From Bacillota bacterium (GTDB lineage Bacteria > Bacillota > Negativicutes > Veillonellales > Negativicoccaceae), in assembly GCA_023418435.1 (NCBI GenBank), contig JAEZZT010000091.1, positions 1 to 5,691 on the forward strand: a stretch of 5,691 bases of DNA, written 5' to 3'. Below the pieces are notes generated by a model. That model worked only from the letters and a program-made list of their open reading frames with translations. It was not told where the DNA came from and did not search any database. Shown here one piece after another: positions 1 to 5,691 of this stretch; the first letter of the stretch is position 1, and every line of letters begins with the position of its first letter. The translations under genes and the position numbers were made by a program.

Positions 1-385
1 TATCCATACAACTAATCAAAAATCCCGTTTTTACATCAAATATTACTCGAACTTTCCCTTTTTCAAATACTGCCTGACGAGACAATTTACCTTTACCAAT
101 CCCTTGTGGGTGCTGTAATGTATCGGCAATCATCTCCGGTGTAATATTTCGTTCAGCCATTCTCTTTGCTGCATGAAAAATCTTTGTCTTGTCTACACCA
201 CTCATGATTTCTTTACCATCAAAGGCTCCTGCTTTTTGCAGGTCTTTTAGAATTTGTGCCTCTTCTTCCGGTTGCGCTTGGTTGTAGACATTCTTTCCAC
301 TCGCATCTCTTTCAAACTTCAGTGTCGTAATGCCTTGGCTTTTTAGACTCGGATTTTCATCATGCCGCCTCATTTCAGAGAACAT
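1..385 (-). CDS. Partial BECR-fold / DUF4258-like nuclease-type domain protein (phage or toxin C-terminus-like)
   Basis: The frame is open from a TGA at 401-403 to the window edge, giving at least 128 residues from ATG 385; a second ATG lies at 373. The gene continues beyond base 1. Residues 65-125 carry a pattern FHAAKRMAERNITPEMIADT, then a basic Gly/Lys stretch, then a beta-hairpin-like VRVIFDVKTGFLIS. The H-x3-R-x2-ER core (H71, R75, E78, R79) and the following strands resemble DUF4258 and related Barnase-EndoU-ColicinE5-RelE (BECR) domains. Such domains sit at the ends of phage head-morphogenesis and polymorphic toxin proteins. The preceding part (residues 14-60, with KFERDASGKNVYNQAQPEEE) looks like a linker from a larger protein. 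Neither ATG has a convincing Shine-Dalgarno sequence, and no coding sequence precedes it in any frame, so it may be a 5'-truncated remnant. G+C is about 39%, well below most genes to the right. Family call moderate; RNase activity not shown. Confidence 0.55.
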   Translation of the reverse strand, partial: MFSEMRRHDENPSLKSQGITTLKFERDASGKNVYNQAQPEEEAQILKDLQKAGAFDGKEIMSGVDKTKIFHAAKRMAERNITPEMIADTLQHPQGIGKGKLSRQAVFEKGKVRVIFDVKTGFLISCMD

Positions 386-512
386 GATGAATTTTACTTT
401 TCACTCTCTCTTTATTCTAATCCTTTACTTGGCACAAAGCAAACCTTTTTACTTTATTGGTATATTTTCAACCCTTTTAAAATTAATTCCCCTGCAAGTT
501 TTCAGCACAATA
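386..512. other. A+T-rich intergenic spacer
   Basis: This spacer lies between the operon terminator and the BECR-like frame. All three minus-strand frames contain stops close to 400-427, so no coding extension of the BECR-like gene is hidden here. Hand counting gives about 33% G+C for 361-540. Apart from the candidate promoter I see no tRNA, inverted repeat or attachment-site-like duplication. Confidence 0.6.
414..442 (-). promoter_or_regulatory. Candidate sigma-70/sigma-A promoter for the BECR-like reading frame
   Basis: Read on the minus strand, a -35-like TTGCTT (437-442) is followed after exactly 17 nt by a -10-like TAGAAT (414-419). Transcription would begin near 407, about 22 nt before ATG 385. 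The -10 matches consensus at five of six positions and the -35 at three of six. The stretch is very A+T-rich, so a chance match is possible. If it works, the BECR-like gene is transcribed separately from the operon that ends at the terminator upstream. Confidence 0.35.
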
Positions 513-538
513 AAAAGGAAACCTTTCGGTTTCCTTTT
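511..538 (-). terminator. Rho-independent terminator of the operon
   Basis: In the minus-strand transcript a perfect 11-bp stem (AAAAGGAAACC pairing with GGTTTCCTTTT) closes a GAAA tetraloop and runs into a U-tract of five. It starts 15 nt after the malic enzyme stop codon. Position, perfect pairing, GNRA-type loop and U-tract together make this a confident call. The arms are also A-rich on the other side, so it could work in both directions, but no plus-strand gene approaches it. Confidence 0.93.
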
Positions 539-553
539 ACTTTCTCATCGTGC

Positions 554-1747
554 TTAGCGATAGTTTTCCGGCAATTCGCTCAAGCGAGCCACGCCTGTAT
601 CGATGGCCGTTTGGGCAACTGCCTTGGCTACTGCCATCGGCACGCGCGGATCGAATACGTCTACGACTACATTGTCCTGACGGAGTTCGTCATCACTGAC
701 CAAGTCTGCCAATGCTCTGGCGGCTGCCAATTTCATCTCCATGTTGATACGGCGCGCCTGTACATCCAATGCGCCACGGAACAATCCCGGGAACACACTG
801 GAGTTGTTGACTTGGTTCGGCATATCGCTGCGTCCCGTACCGCAGATGGTAACACCGGCTGCGATGGCGTCATCATACATGATTTCCGGTACCGGGTTGG
901 CCATGGCAAAGACGATGCTGTCCTTGGCCAGCAATTTCATGTCTTCGGGTTTGAATGCATTGGCGGTCGAAATTCCCAAAAGCACGTCCGCACCGGTGAT
1001 CGCTTCTTGGAAGGTTCCCGTACGGCCTTCCGGATTGATGCGGTCCACGATATCTTTCTGTACTCGATTGAGACGTCCGTCGTCATGCAGGATGCCCTTG
1101 CTGTTCAGCATGGTCAAGTTTTTCGCGCCGGCCGCCAAAAGCATATTGGCAATCGCCGTGCCTGCCGCACCTGCACCATTGATTACGATTTTGACATCTT
1201 CAATATCTTTCTTGACATAGCGCAAACCGCCCAAGACGGCGGCAATCGCTGCAATCGCCGTACCATGTTGATCGTCATGGAACACCGGAATATCCAGTTC
1301 TTCGATCAGACGATCTTCAATGTCATAGCATTTCGGGGAAGAAATATCTTCCAAGTTGATGCCGGCCCAGTTTTTCTGCAACAATTTGACCGTGCGGATA
1401 AATTCCTCCGGATCTTTGGTGTCGATGACCACCGGCAAGGCATCGATATTGGCAAATTTATGATAGATCGCCGCTTTCCCCTCCATAACGGGAATGGCTG
1501 CTGCCGCACCGATATCACCGAGGCCCAATACACGAGTACCATCGGAAACGACGGCAACTACATTGCCACGCAATGTCAGAGAAAAGGAGAGATCTTCTTC
1601 TTCCTTGATATGCAAGCATGGTTCGGCAACCCCGGGAGTGTAGGCAACCGCCAAATCATGACGATTTTCCAAGGGCACTTTCAACGCGGTCGTCAAAATA
1701 CCTTTTGCTTTTCTTCTGAGCTCCATCGATTCTTGTTTTAAGTCCAT
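554..1747 (-). CDS. NAD(P)-dependent malic enzyme (oxaloacetate-decarboxylating malate dehydrogenase)
   Basis: This enzyme oxidatively decarboxylates L-malate to pyruvate and CO2 in the cytoplasm, reducing NAD(P)+. The 397 residues match the short bacterial malic enzyme class. The N-terminal domain has AYTPGVAEP (35-43, catalytic Tyr36), [13 protein letters not shown] (87-99, catalytic Lys91) and metal ligands in NLEDI (E133, D134) and FHDDQHGTA (156-164, D159). The Rossmann domain begins with the dinucleotide loop GAGAAG (191-196). FAMANPVPE (280-288) and [11 protein letters not shown] (311-321) complete the active site. I cannot tell NAD from NADP preference by eye, so I give no maeA/maeB/ytsJ symbol. 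ATG 1747 is fixed by a GGAGG 7 nt upstream that directly follows the speD stop codon, with a 12-nt intergenic gap, so it is very likely cotranscribed with speD. It is the last gene before the terminator. Confidence 0.95.
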   Translation of the reverse strand: MDLKQESMELRRKAKGILTTALKVPLENRHDLAVAYTPGVAEPCLHIKEEEDLSFSLTLRGNVVAVVSDGTRVLGLGDIGAAAAIPVMEGKAAIYHKFANIDALPVVIDTKDPEEFIRTVKLLQKNWAGINLEDISSPKCYDIEDRLIEELDIPVFHDDQHGTAIAAIAAVLGGLRYVKKDIEDVKIVINGAGAAGTAIANMLLAAGAKNLTMLNSKGILHDDGRLNRVQKDIVDRINPEGRTGTFQEAITGADVLLGISTANAFKPEDMKLLAKDSIVFAMANPVPEIMYDDAIAAGVTICGTGRSDMPNQVNNSSVFPGLFRGALDVQARRINMEMKLAAARALADLVSDDELRQDNVVVDVFDPRVPMAVAKAVAQTAIDTGVARLSELPENYR

Positions 1748-1754
1748 CCTTCAT

Positions 1755-1759
1755 CCTCC
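1755..1759 (-). promoter_or_regulatory. Ribosome binding site of the malic enzyme, abutting the speD stop
   Basis: GGAGG follows immediately after the TGA stop of speD and lies 7 nt before ATG 1747. Ribosomes finishing speD therefore stop on the malic enzyme initiation site, an arrangement that favours translational coupling. Confidence 0.85.
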
Positions 1760-2548
1760 TCAATCATTCTTCACGGCCGGCAAGTTGCGTCCGTGGAATA
1801 TTTCCGCCATCTCCTGTTTCAAAAGACGGCGTATATGATTCTGCTCTTTGGCAGACAAATCATCGGCTTTGGTATCAAACAAATAATTGTCCAAATCGAA
1901 TTCTTTCAGCATCATCTTCGTGTGAAAAATGTTTTCTTGATATACATTGACATCCACTATATTGTAGTCACGGCGAGTTTTCGGTGCAATATAGTTTTGA
2001 ATGGAGTTGATGCGATGATCGATATAAATCTTTTTGCCGCTGACTTCACGAGTAAAACCACGCACCCGATAATCCATGATGGCAATGTCGGTATCGAAGC
2101 TGTCCAAGAGGTAGTTCAATGCTTTCAATGGTGATATTTCTCCGCAAGTCGAAACATCGATATCCGCCCGAAATGTGCATATCCCCTGATGCGGATGCAT
2201 TTCCGGATAGGTATGCACGGTAATATGACTCTTGTCCAAATGCGCGACTACATCCGCCGCTTCCACTTCATCCGGACGACCTTCCGAAATCAACATCGTG
2301 ACGCTGGCCCCTTGCGGCTCATAGTCCTGTGACGCGATATTGAGTATATTCGCACCGATTATTTCCGCCACTTCTACCAATGTGGCAGTCAGACGTTCCG
2401 CATTGTATTCCTCGTCAATATATTGAATATATTTTTCCTGGTGCGCCGGTGTCTTTGCATAGCAGACATCATACATATTAAAGCTGAGCGTCTTCGTTAA
2501 ATTATTGAACCCGAAGAGTTTCAGCTTTCTGGTCTTAATAGGTATCAT
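1760..2548 (-). CDS. speD: S-adenosylmethionine decarboxylase proenzyme, E. coli SpeD type
   Basis: SpeD makes decarboxylated S-adenosylmethionine, the aminopropyl donor for spermidine synthesis. The 262 residues align along their whole length with the roughly 264-residue E. coli class and not with the roughly 125-residue Bacillus/Thermotoga class. Recognisable blocks are [13 protein letters not shown] (11-23), [20 protein letters not shown] (63-82), the self-cleavage site DKSH (105-108, where Ser107 becomes the pyruvoyl group), HTYPE (112-116), [19 protein letters not shown] (132-150, with the Cys135 proton donor 28 residues after the serine, as in E. coli), [10 protein letters not shown] and [23 protein letters not shown] 2548 adds about five residues to the E. 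coli start. The AGGGAGG upstream is 12 nt away, unusually far. A TATAAT lies just before the gene, so it may have its own promoter. No speE lies in the window. Hand counts give about 39% G+C at 1861-2100, below the malic enzyme gene. Confidence 0.97.
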   Translation of the reverse strand: MIPIKTRKLKLFGFNNLTKTLSFNMYDVCYAKTPAHQEKYIQYIDEEYNAERLTATLVEVAEIIGANILNIASQDYEPQGASVTMLISEGRPDEVEAADVVAHLDKSHITVHTYPEMHPHQGICTFRADIDVSTCGEISPLKALNYLLDSFDTDIAIMDYRVRGFTREVSGKKIYIDHRINSIQNYIAPKTRRDYNIVDVNVYQENIFHTKMMLKEFDLDNYLFDTKADDLSAKEQNHIRRLLKQEMAEIFHGRNLPAVKND

Positions 2549-2560
2549 CTGACAATATCG

Positions 2561-2567
2561 CCTCCCT
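2561..2567 (-). promoter_or_regulatory. Shine-Dalgarno sequence upstream of speD, unusually far from the ATG
   Basis: AGGGAGG lies 12 nt before ATG 2548, longer than the usual 5-9 nt. The in-frame codons between them (CGA, TAT, TGT, CAG) contain no start, so ATG 2548 remains the only sensible speD start. A TTG in another frame at 2555-2553 is 5 nt from the element, at ideal spacing. Confidence 0.6.
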
Positions 2568-2575
2568 TTTTGCTT

Positions 2576-2584
2576 ATTATAACA
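2576..2584 (-). promoter_or_regulatory. Extended -10 promoter upstream of speD
   Basis: On the minus strand TGTTATAAT gives a perfect TATAAT (2576-2581) preceded by the TG-N extension (2582-2584). The hexamer overlaps the TAA stop of the preceding gene (2577-2579). No good -35 hexamer is visible at 16-18 nt, as is common for extended -10 promoters. Transcription would start near 2569, leaving a leader of about 21 nt that includes the ribosome binding site AGGGAGG. This would let speD and the malic enzyme be expressed independently of the upstream genes. Confidence 0.6.
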
Positions 2585-3266
2585 CTTTCGGTGTAGTAAA
2601 AATACGTGTTTTTATTTGCTCGTATTCCGGCAAGTGGATGCCGGCCACAAAAATATAGTACTTCGCCTCGCCGTCTGGCATCTGCCACGGATGTTCGGAA
2701 ATACTCAGCGCCAGCCAAGCCCGTTTCACTACTTGTGCCGAGGTGGTATCCCGCTCAAATCGCGAGTCGGTCACGGACATCTGCCGCCAACGAACTCCCG
2801 CATACCAGAATGCCGCCATGGTCTTGCCCCATTCATTGGGTGCCAAGACCAGATCCTCGACTTCTATCCACTGGAGAGAATATCCCGGCGGTTGGAAATC
2901 GCCGGCCGCAATCGCTCTATTGCCGGAGACGGAGCCGAAAATATCCTCCTGTTCACGAGGTGGAAAATGTCGCACCGCATCTGCCAGACTGATACTCCCT
3001 CGACGCCGCCACACTTTGCCGCGGTCAATCAGCAGATTTTCCTGCTGCACTCGGCCCGGCACTTTTCGCAATACCGGTACCGTCACTACGTCGAGCAAGT
3101 CCGCCGGCCAGTTGTCTTCACACATCAGATCCGTTTGGCTGAGTGCATCGTCATCCTCATAGTCCGCTACCAGGCGGATCCATTTTCCTGTAGAAATGTC
3201 GGGACCCGCTACGCAGAGTCCCCGATTTTTCCTCGACTTCGTCATAATTACCAAGGTAATATCCAT
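2577..3266 (-). CDS. Probable dual OB-fold domain protein, third gene of the DUF488 cassette
   Basis: This 229-residue protein shows no signal peptide or membrane segment and should be cytoplasmic. The N-terminal module (about 1-75) is beta-rich and carries [20 protein letters not shown] (9-28) followed by WIRLV. The second module (about 133-215) contains [14 protein letters not shown] (163-170), [10 protein letters not shown] (185-194) and [12 protein letters not shown] (203-214). I recognise this pattern from memory as the dual OB-containing family; OB folds commonly bind nucleic acids or nucleotides. No enzyme active site is apparent, so a binding or sensing role is inferred. ATG 3266 follows the TGA of the preceding DUF488 gene by 6 nt, with the stop contributing to a TGAGGA ribosome binding site, so the two are almost certainly co-translated. 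It could instead be an unrelated beta-barrel protein; a profile search would settle this. Confidence 0.65.
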   Translation of the reverse strand: MDITLVIMTKSRKNRGLCVAGPDISTGKWIRLVADYEDDDALSQTDLMCEDNWPADLLDVVTVPVLRKVPGRVQQENLLIDRGKVWRRRGSISLADAVRHFPPREQEDIFGSVSGNRAIAAGDFQPPGYSLQWIEVEDLVLAPNEWGKTMAAFWYAGVRWRQMSVTDSRFERDTTSAQVVKRAWLALSISEHPWQMPDGEAKYYIFVAGIHLPEYEQIKTRIFTTPKVL

Positions 3267-3272
3267 AGTTCC

Positions 3273-3716
3273 TCACAGATGAATGACTTTGACATGCCGA
3301 TCATATTCATGTATTTTTTCGCCCAATAGGCGGCGATGACAGCAATCCGGCTCCGCCTCGCTGCACAGAATGCAGACATTGCGATAATCCGCAAATCGTT
3401 CCGCAAACTGCCGATAAAGTCCTCGTTTCTCCGTCGTTGCCAAGTAGGCATCTTCAAAATCCTGCCAGGTAATTTGTCCGTGTTTGTACGGTTTCAAATA
3501 GCTTTCTTCCGGAGCATATTCGGGGCAATGCAAGTATCGGCAACCACATATTTCCGCCAGAAAATAGGCCAAATCGTCGCGCTTGCTGAACCCCGCCAAT
3601 TGATTGGTATTGTGCAGGCGAATGTCGACTAACAACTCCACCTCATGTTGGCGCAATAATTCGAAAAATGTCCGTGCTGATTTTTGCGTAAAACCGATCG
3701 TATATAAATTCATCAT
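3273..3716 (-). CDS. DUF488 family protein, short 'QLAGF' subfamily
   Basis: This 147-residue protein spans just one DUF488 domain. It starts with the family's YTIGF (5-9). It then has LLVDIRLHNTNQLAGFSK (28-45), where typical DUF488 members have VDVR-x2-P-x-S, and DDLAYFLAEICGCRYLH (48-64). It ends with the diagnostic LCSEAEPDCCHRR (117-129), containing the conserved Cys-x(n)-Cys-His-Arg, and VKVIHL. NTNQLAGF marks a subfamily that I recall as distinct from the classical one. The biochemical function of DUF488 is not firmly established; the invariant Cys/His/Arg residues suggest an active or ligand-binding site (inference). The start ATG 3716 overlaps the preceding stop as ATGA and is followed directly by a second ATG. 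AAGGA lies a few nucleotides upstream. It is cytoplasmic, with no signal peptide. Confidence 0.85.
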   Translation of the reverse strand: MMNLYTIGFTQKSARTFFELLRQHEVELLVDIRLHNTNQLAGFSKRDDLAYFLAEICGCRYLHCPEYAPEESYLKPYKHGQITWQDFEDAYLATTEKRGLYRQFAERFADYRNVCILCSEAEPDCCHRRLLGEKIHEYDRHVKVIHL

Positions 3717-4318
3717 AGATCCTTTTCATAAAATCCGATTTTCTTGTTTTGCAGGCGATACACATCGCGACGCACGGTCTCTTTATCCCGATCGTCGAAC
3801 AGAGAACCTTGAAAGTAGTCCGGCGCCAATTGATGAATCAATATTTCTTCCACTTCTTCCTGGCTTTGCAAGGTACCGTCCGCTTGAATATGCCGCACGC
3901 GATACCCTTTCTCGTAAAAAGCGCGCGCTACCAGAATCGTTCGGTGACAGGTTTCCGGAAACTTCTCCGCACACATGAGCGCAAATGTATAGCCCATCTC
4001 CATGCCTTTGGCCAAGTTCTGCATGCCTTTGGCAAAGCTGGAGCTGCAGGCTACCTTTTCAAAGTCGACCTGCCCATCCGTATACTCTTGCGGATCTTCA
4101 CGTCTAGCCCCGAATTCGTCGCCATAATGCCGATACATCAAGCCACGCTCGGGCAATACTCTCATCAGCTCTTCTTTGTTGAACTCCGGTCGATACGCGG
4201 AATGCGGCCAACTGCGTACGTCGACTAGGACTTGGACCCGATATTTCTGCAGCATGGCAATGAATTCTTCCCGTGTAAAGGGAGCGTAGCCGATCGTGTA
4301 CAAGGTGTCCGTTTTCAT
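3713..4318 (-). CDS. DUF488 family protein, classical type with C-terminal extension
   Basis: The 201-residue product is a classical DUF488 protein: LYTIGYAPF (6-14), [20 protein letters not shown] (30-49), [17 protein letters not shown] (59-75) and the diagnostic [12 protein letters not shown] (115-126), followed by [10 protein letters not shown] (139-148). A C-terminal tail of about 50 residues (150-201) is rich in Glu, Asp and Lys, contains [11 protein letters not shown], and is absent from the shorter second DUF488 protein. Compared with that neighbour it keeps the canonical VDVR-x2-P-x-S motif, so the two are divergent family members and not a recent tandem duplication. Its function is unknown. 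Its start codon overlaps the stop of rph-rdgB by four bases (ATGA, 4318-4315), and only a weak GATGGA-type ribosome binding site is visible, so translation probably depends on coupling to rph-rdgB. Confidence 0.88.
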   Translation of the reverse strand: MKTDTLYTIGYAPFTREEFIAMLQKYRVQVLVDVRSWPHSAYRPEFNKEELMRVLPERGLMYRHYGDEFGARREDPQEYTDGQVDFEKVACSSSFAKGMQNLAKGMEMGYTFALMCAEKFPETCHRTILVARAFYEKGYRVRHIQADGTLQSQEEVEEILIHQLAPDYFQGSLFDDRDKETVRRDVYRLQNKKIGFYEKDL

Positions 4319-5649
4319 TTTTCCATCTCTTGTAAATCTTGAATCAGTGCTTGCAATGCTTGACCGCGATGACTGATGGCATTCTTTTCGTCAAGGGTTA
4401 TCTCCGCCATCGTCTTACCGAATGTCGGCAGGTAGAAATGCGGATCATAGCCGAAACCGCCATCTCCCAACGGCTCATCCTGGATCAGGCCTTCACAAGT
4501 ACCGCGGGATTTTATGCGACGGCCATCGGGAAATGCCAACGCCAATTCGCATACATAGCGACCGGTTCGCTCGGCAGCCGGTACTTCCGCGAGATCGGCC
4601 ACCAGTTTGCGATTGTTGGCCTCATCGTCGCCATGAACTCCGGCATAACGTGCCGAATACACTCCCGGTGCCCCATCCAATGCATCCACTTCGATACCGG
4701 AATCGTCCGCCATCGCCGGCAACCCGGTAGCTTCCATATAGTATTCCGCTTTCAGGAGGGCATTTTCCGCAAAGGTCGTGCCAGTCTCTTCCGGCTCTTC
4801 GATATCTGCCACCTCTTCGATTGGAATGCCCACGTAGCCGGCTTGCAACAATGCCGCTTGGAATTCACGAATCTTGCCGGCATTATGAGTCGCCAACAAG
4901 ATGCTCGGTAATCCTTCCGAGCCTACATAATCCGCCAAATCGCCCAAGACTTCCCGCTGATATTCGACCAGGCGGGCAATGCCGGCCTGCGCCGTATCCA
5001 ACATGGCATCCAATTCCGCTCGCGTAAAGGTTGCTCCCTCGCCCGTGCCCTGCACTTCTACCAGCGAGCCGTCGCCCAGCATGACAACATTCATGTCCAC
5101 GTCCGCCACGCGATCTTCCTCATAGCACAAGTCCAACATCGGTCCTTCGCTGCCGGCTCCTACGCTGACGGCGGCACAGAAATTGCGCACGGGGAACTTG
5201 CCTCTGCCGTCCCACACGCTGGCAACGGCTTCCACCAGCGCTACAAAAGCGCCGGTGATGGAAGCCGTGCGAGTGCCGCCATCGGCTTGCAGCACATCGC
5301 AATCGAGTACGATGGCACATTCCCCCAAGGCTTCCAAGTCGACGGCCGCCCGCAACGAGCGGCCGATCAGGCGCTGGATCTCCTGGGTTCTGCCGCTCTG
5401 TTTACCACGAGCGGCTTCTCTTGCGTTGCGCTCCGCCGTCGAGCGAGGCAGCAGCGAGTATTCCGCCGTTACCCAACCGCTGCCCTTGCCTCGCATCCAA
5501 GCCGGCACACGCGGCTTGACGGTGGCCGTGCAAAGCACCTGCGTATCTCCGACCGTGATCAGTGCGGAACCTTCCGCATATTTATTGACTCCACGCTCAA
5601 TCGTCAGCGTGCGGAGTTCTTGATTTGTCCGTCCATCTATCCGCTGCAT
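4315..5649 (-). CDS. rph-rdgB: Fused RNase PH / XTP-dITP (non-canonical purine NTP) pyrophosphatase
   Basis: This bifunctional cytoplasmic enzyme has 444 residues. RNase PH (about 1-240) trims tRNA 3' ends by phosphorolysis; it shows [11 protein letters not shown] (3-13), AEGSALI (25-31), [20 protein letters not shown] (81-100) and [17 protein letters not shown] (121-137). The RdgB/HAM1 domain (about 249-444) hydrolyses XTP, dITP and ITP to monophosphates; it shows [12 protein letters not shown] (252-263), [20 protein letters not shown] (314-333), GGFGYDPHF (397-405) and ISHRGQAL (425-432). All key motifs of both halves look intact, and only about ten residues link them. I chose ATG 5649 because AGAGGA lies 5 nt upstream and RNase PH proteins normally start just before the DGR motif; a TTG at 5676 would add nine poorly conserved residues. 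The fusion is characteristic of Negativicutes. Downstream, its stop overlaps the first DUF488 start. Confidence 0.95.
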   Translation of the reverse strand: MQRIDGRTNQELRTLTIERGVNKYAEGSALITVGDTQVLCTATVKPRVPAWMRGKGSGWVTAEYSLLPRSTAERNAREAARGKQSGRTQEIQRLIGRSLRAAVDLEALGECAIVLDCDVLQADGGTRTASITGAFVALVEAVASVWDGRGKFPVRNFCAAVSVGAGSEGPMLDLCYEEDRVADVDMNVVMLGDGSLVEVQGTGEGATFTRAELDAMLDTAQAGIARLVEYQREVLGDLADYVGSEGLPSILLATHNAGKIREFQAALLQAGYVGIPIEEVADIEEPEETGTTFAENALLKAEYYMEATGLPAMADDSGIEVDALDGAPGVYSARYAGVHGDDEANNRKLVADLAEVPAAERTGRYVCELALAFPDGRRIKSRGTCEGLIQDEPLGDGGFGYDPHFYLPTFGKTMAEITLDEKNAISHRGQALQALIQDLQEMEK

Positions 5650-5650
5650 T

Positions 5651-5691
5651 CTATTCCTCTTTTCTGTCTTCGCCAAAAATTCTGACTTCCG
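5651..5691 (-). CDS. Possible C-terminal tail of an upstream gene (partial)
   Basis: One minus-strand frame enters from the right edge and reads [12 protein letters not shown] before a TAG at 5651-5653, one base before the rph-rdgB ATG. Ending with a charged tail and overlapping the next gene's ribosome binding site is typical of an operon junction. Twelve codons are too few to identify the protein, and other frames are also open across this short stretch, so this is only a plausible candidate. Confidence 0.3.
   Translation of the reverse strand, partial: EVRIFGEDRKEE
5655..5660 (-). promoter_or_regulatory. Ribosome binding site deciding the rph-rdgB start
   Basis: AGAGGA lies 5 nt before ATG 5649 on the minus strand, the expected spacing. 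Upstream of the alternative in-frame TTG at 5676 no comparable purine-rich element is visible in the few bases available. This supports ATG 5649. Confidence 0.7.

Noticed and set aside
386..512. A frameshifted N-terminal part of the BECR-like gene hidden in the spacer
   Set aside because: I read all three minus-strand frames upstream of 385 and each meets a stop within about 40 nt, without protein-like sequence.
330..557. A 75-residue hydrophobic plus-strand frame resembling a small membrane protein
   Set aside because: Its hydrophobicity comes from T-rich spacer DNA. It crosses the terminator hairpin and has no convincing ribosome binding site.
362..1741. A 459-residue plus-strand reading frame opposite the malic enzyme gene
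   Set aside because: The complementary strand encodes a full malic enzyme with all catalytic motifs. The plus-strand product is rich in Arg, His and Cys without any recognisable motif and also runs through the terminator, so it is a shadow frame.
2616..3329. Plus-strand frames of 128-237 residues opposite the dual-OB gene
   Set aside because: They are compositionally odd, match no family I recognise, and lie antisense to a gene that fits the operon by spacing and ribosome binding site.
3248..3457. A 69-residue minus-strand frame overlapping the second DUF488 gene in another frame
   Set aside because: It is internal to the DUF488 gene, which carries the family signature in its own frame, and it would overlap the next gene's start.
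3749..4228. A 159-residue plus-strand frame opposite the first DUF488 gene
   Set aside because: It is a shadow of the DUF488 coding sequence, whose motifs are clear on the other strand.
4339..5685. Several plus-strand frames opposite rph-rdgB
   Set aside because: They arise from codon bias of a G+C-rich real gene; none has a ribosome binding site or recognisable domain.

Overview
This 5.7 kb window looks like a chromosomal segment of a Bacillota bacterium, most plausibly a Negativicutes member of the Megasphaera/Dialister/Acidaminococcus type. The strongest clue is a single gene fusing RNase PH to a RdgB/HAM1-type XTP/dITP pyrophosphatase, an architecture known from that class. Strong AGGAGG-type ribosome binding sites and a classical U-tract terminator agree with this. 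The taxonomic call is inference from gene content; no marker gene is present.

Every gene reads on the minus strand, so the layout runs from the right edge to the left. At 5691-5651 there may be the last codons of an upstream gene. Then come rph-rdgB (5649-4315), a DUF488 protein (4318-3713), a second and different DUF488 protein (3716-3273), a probable dual-OB-fold protein (3266-2577), an E. coli-type speD (2548-1760) and a malic enzyme (1747-554). A perfect 11-bp hairpin with a U-tract (513-538) ends the run. The first three junctions are 4-nt ATGA overlaps or a 6-nt gap, so rph-rdgB and the three-gene DUF488/DUF488/OB cassette are probably translationally coupled. A consensus extended -10 element at the end of the cassette suggests that speD and the malic enzyme also have their own promoter.

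Two genes are housekeeping: rph-rdgB (RNA 3'-end trimming and nucleotide-pool cleaning) and the malic enzyme (malate to pyruvate). speD serves polyamine synthesis. The poorly understood part is the DUF488/DUF488/dual-OB cassette next to a nucleotide-sanitising enzyme. I infer a role linked to nucleic acid or nucleotide quality control, or to defence, but the sequence does not prove it.

Left of the terminator the base composition falls to about 33-39% G+C. A partial reading frame there (385 to the window edge) resembles the BECR-fold/DUF4258-like nuclease domains found at the C-termini of phage head and polymorphic toxin proteins. It is probably a horizontally acquired piece or phage remnant. 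I found no rRNA, tRNA, CRISPR array, insertion sequence or riboswitch.
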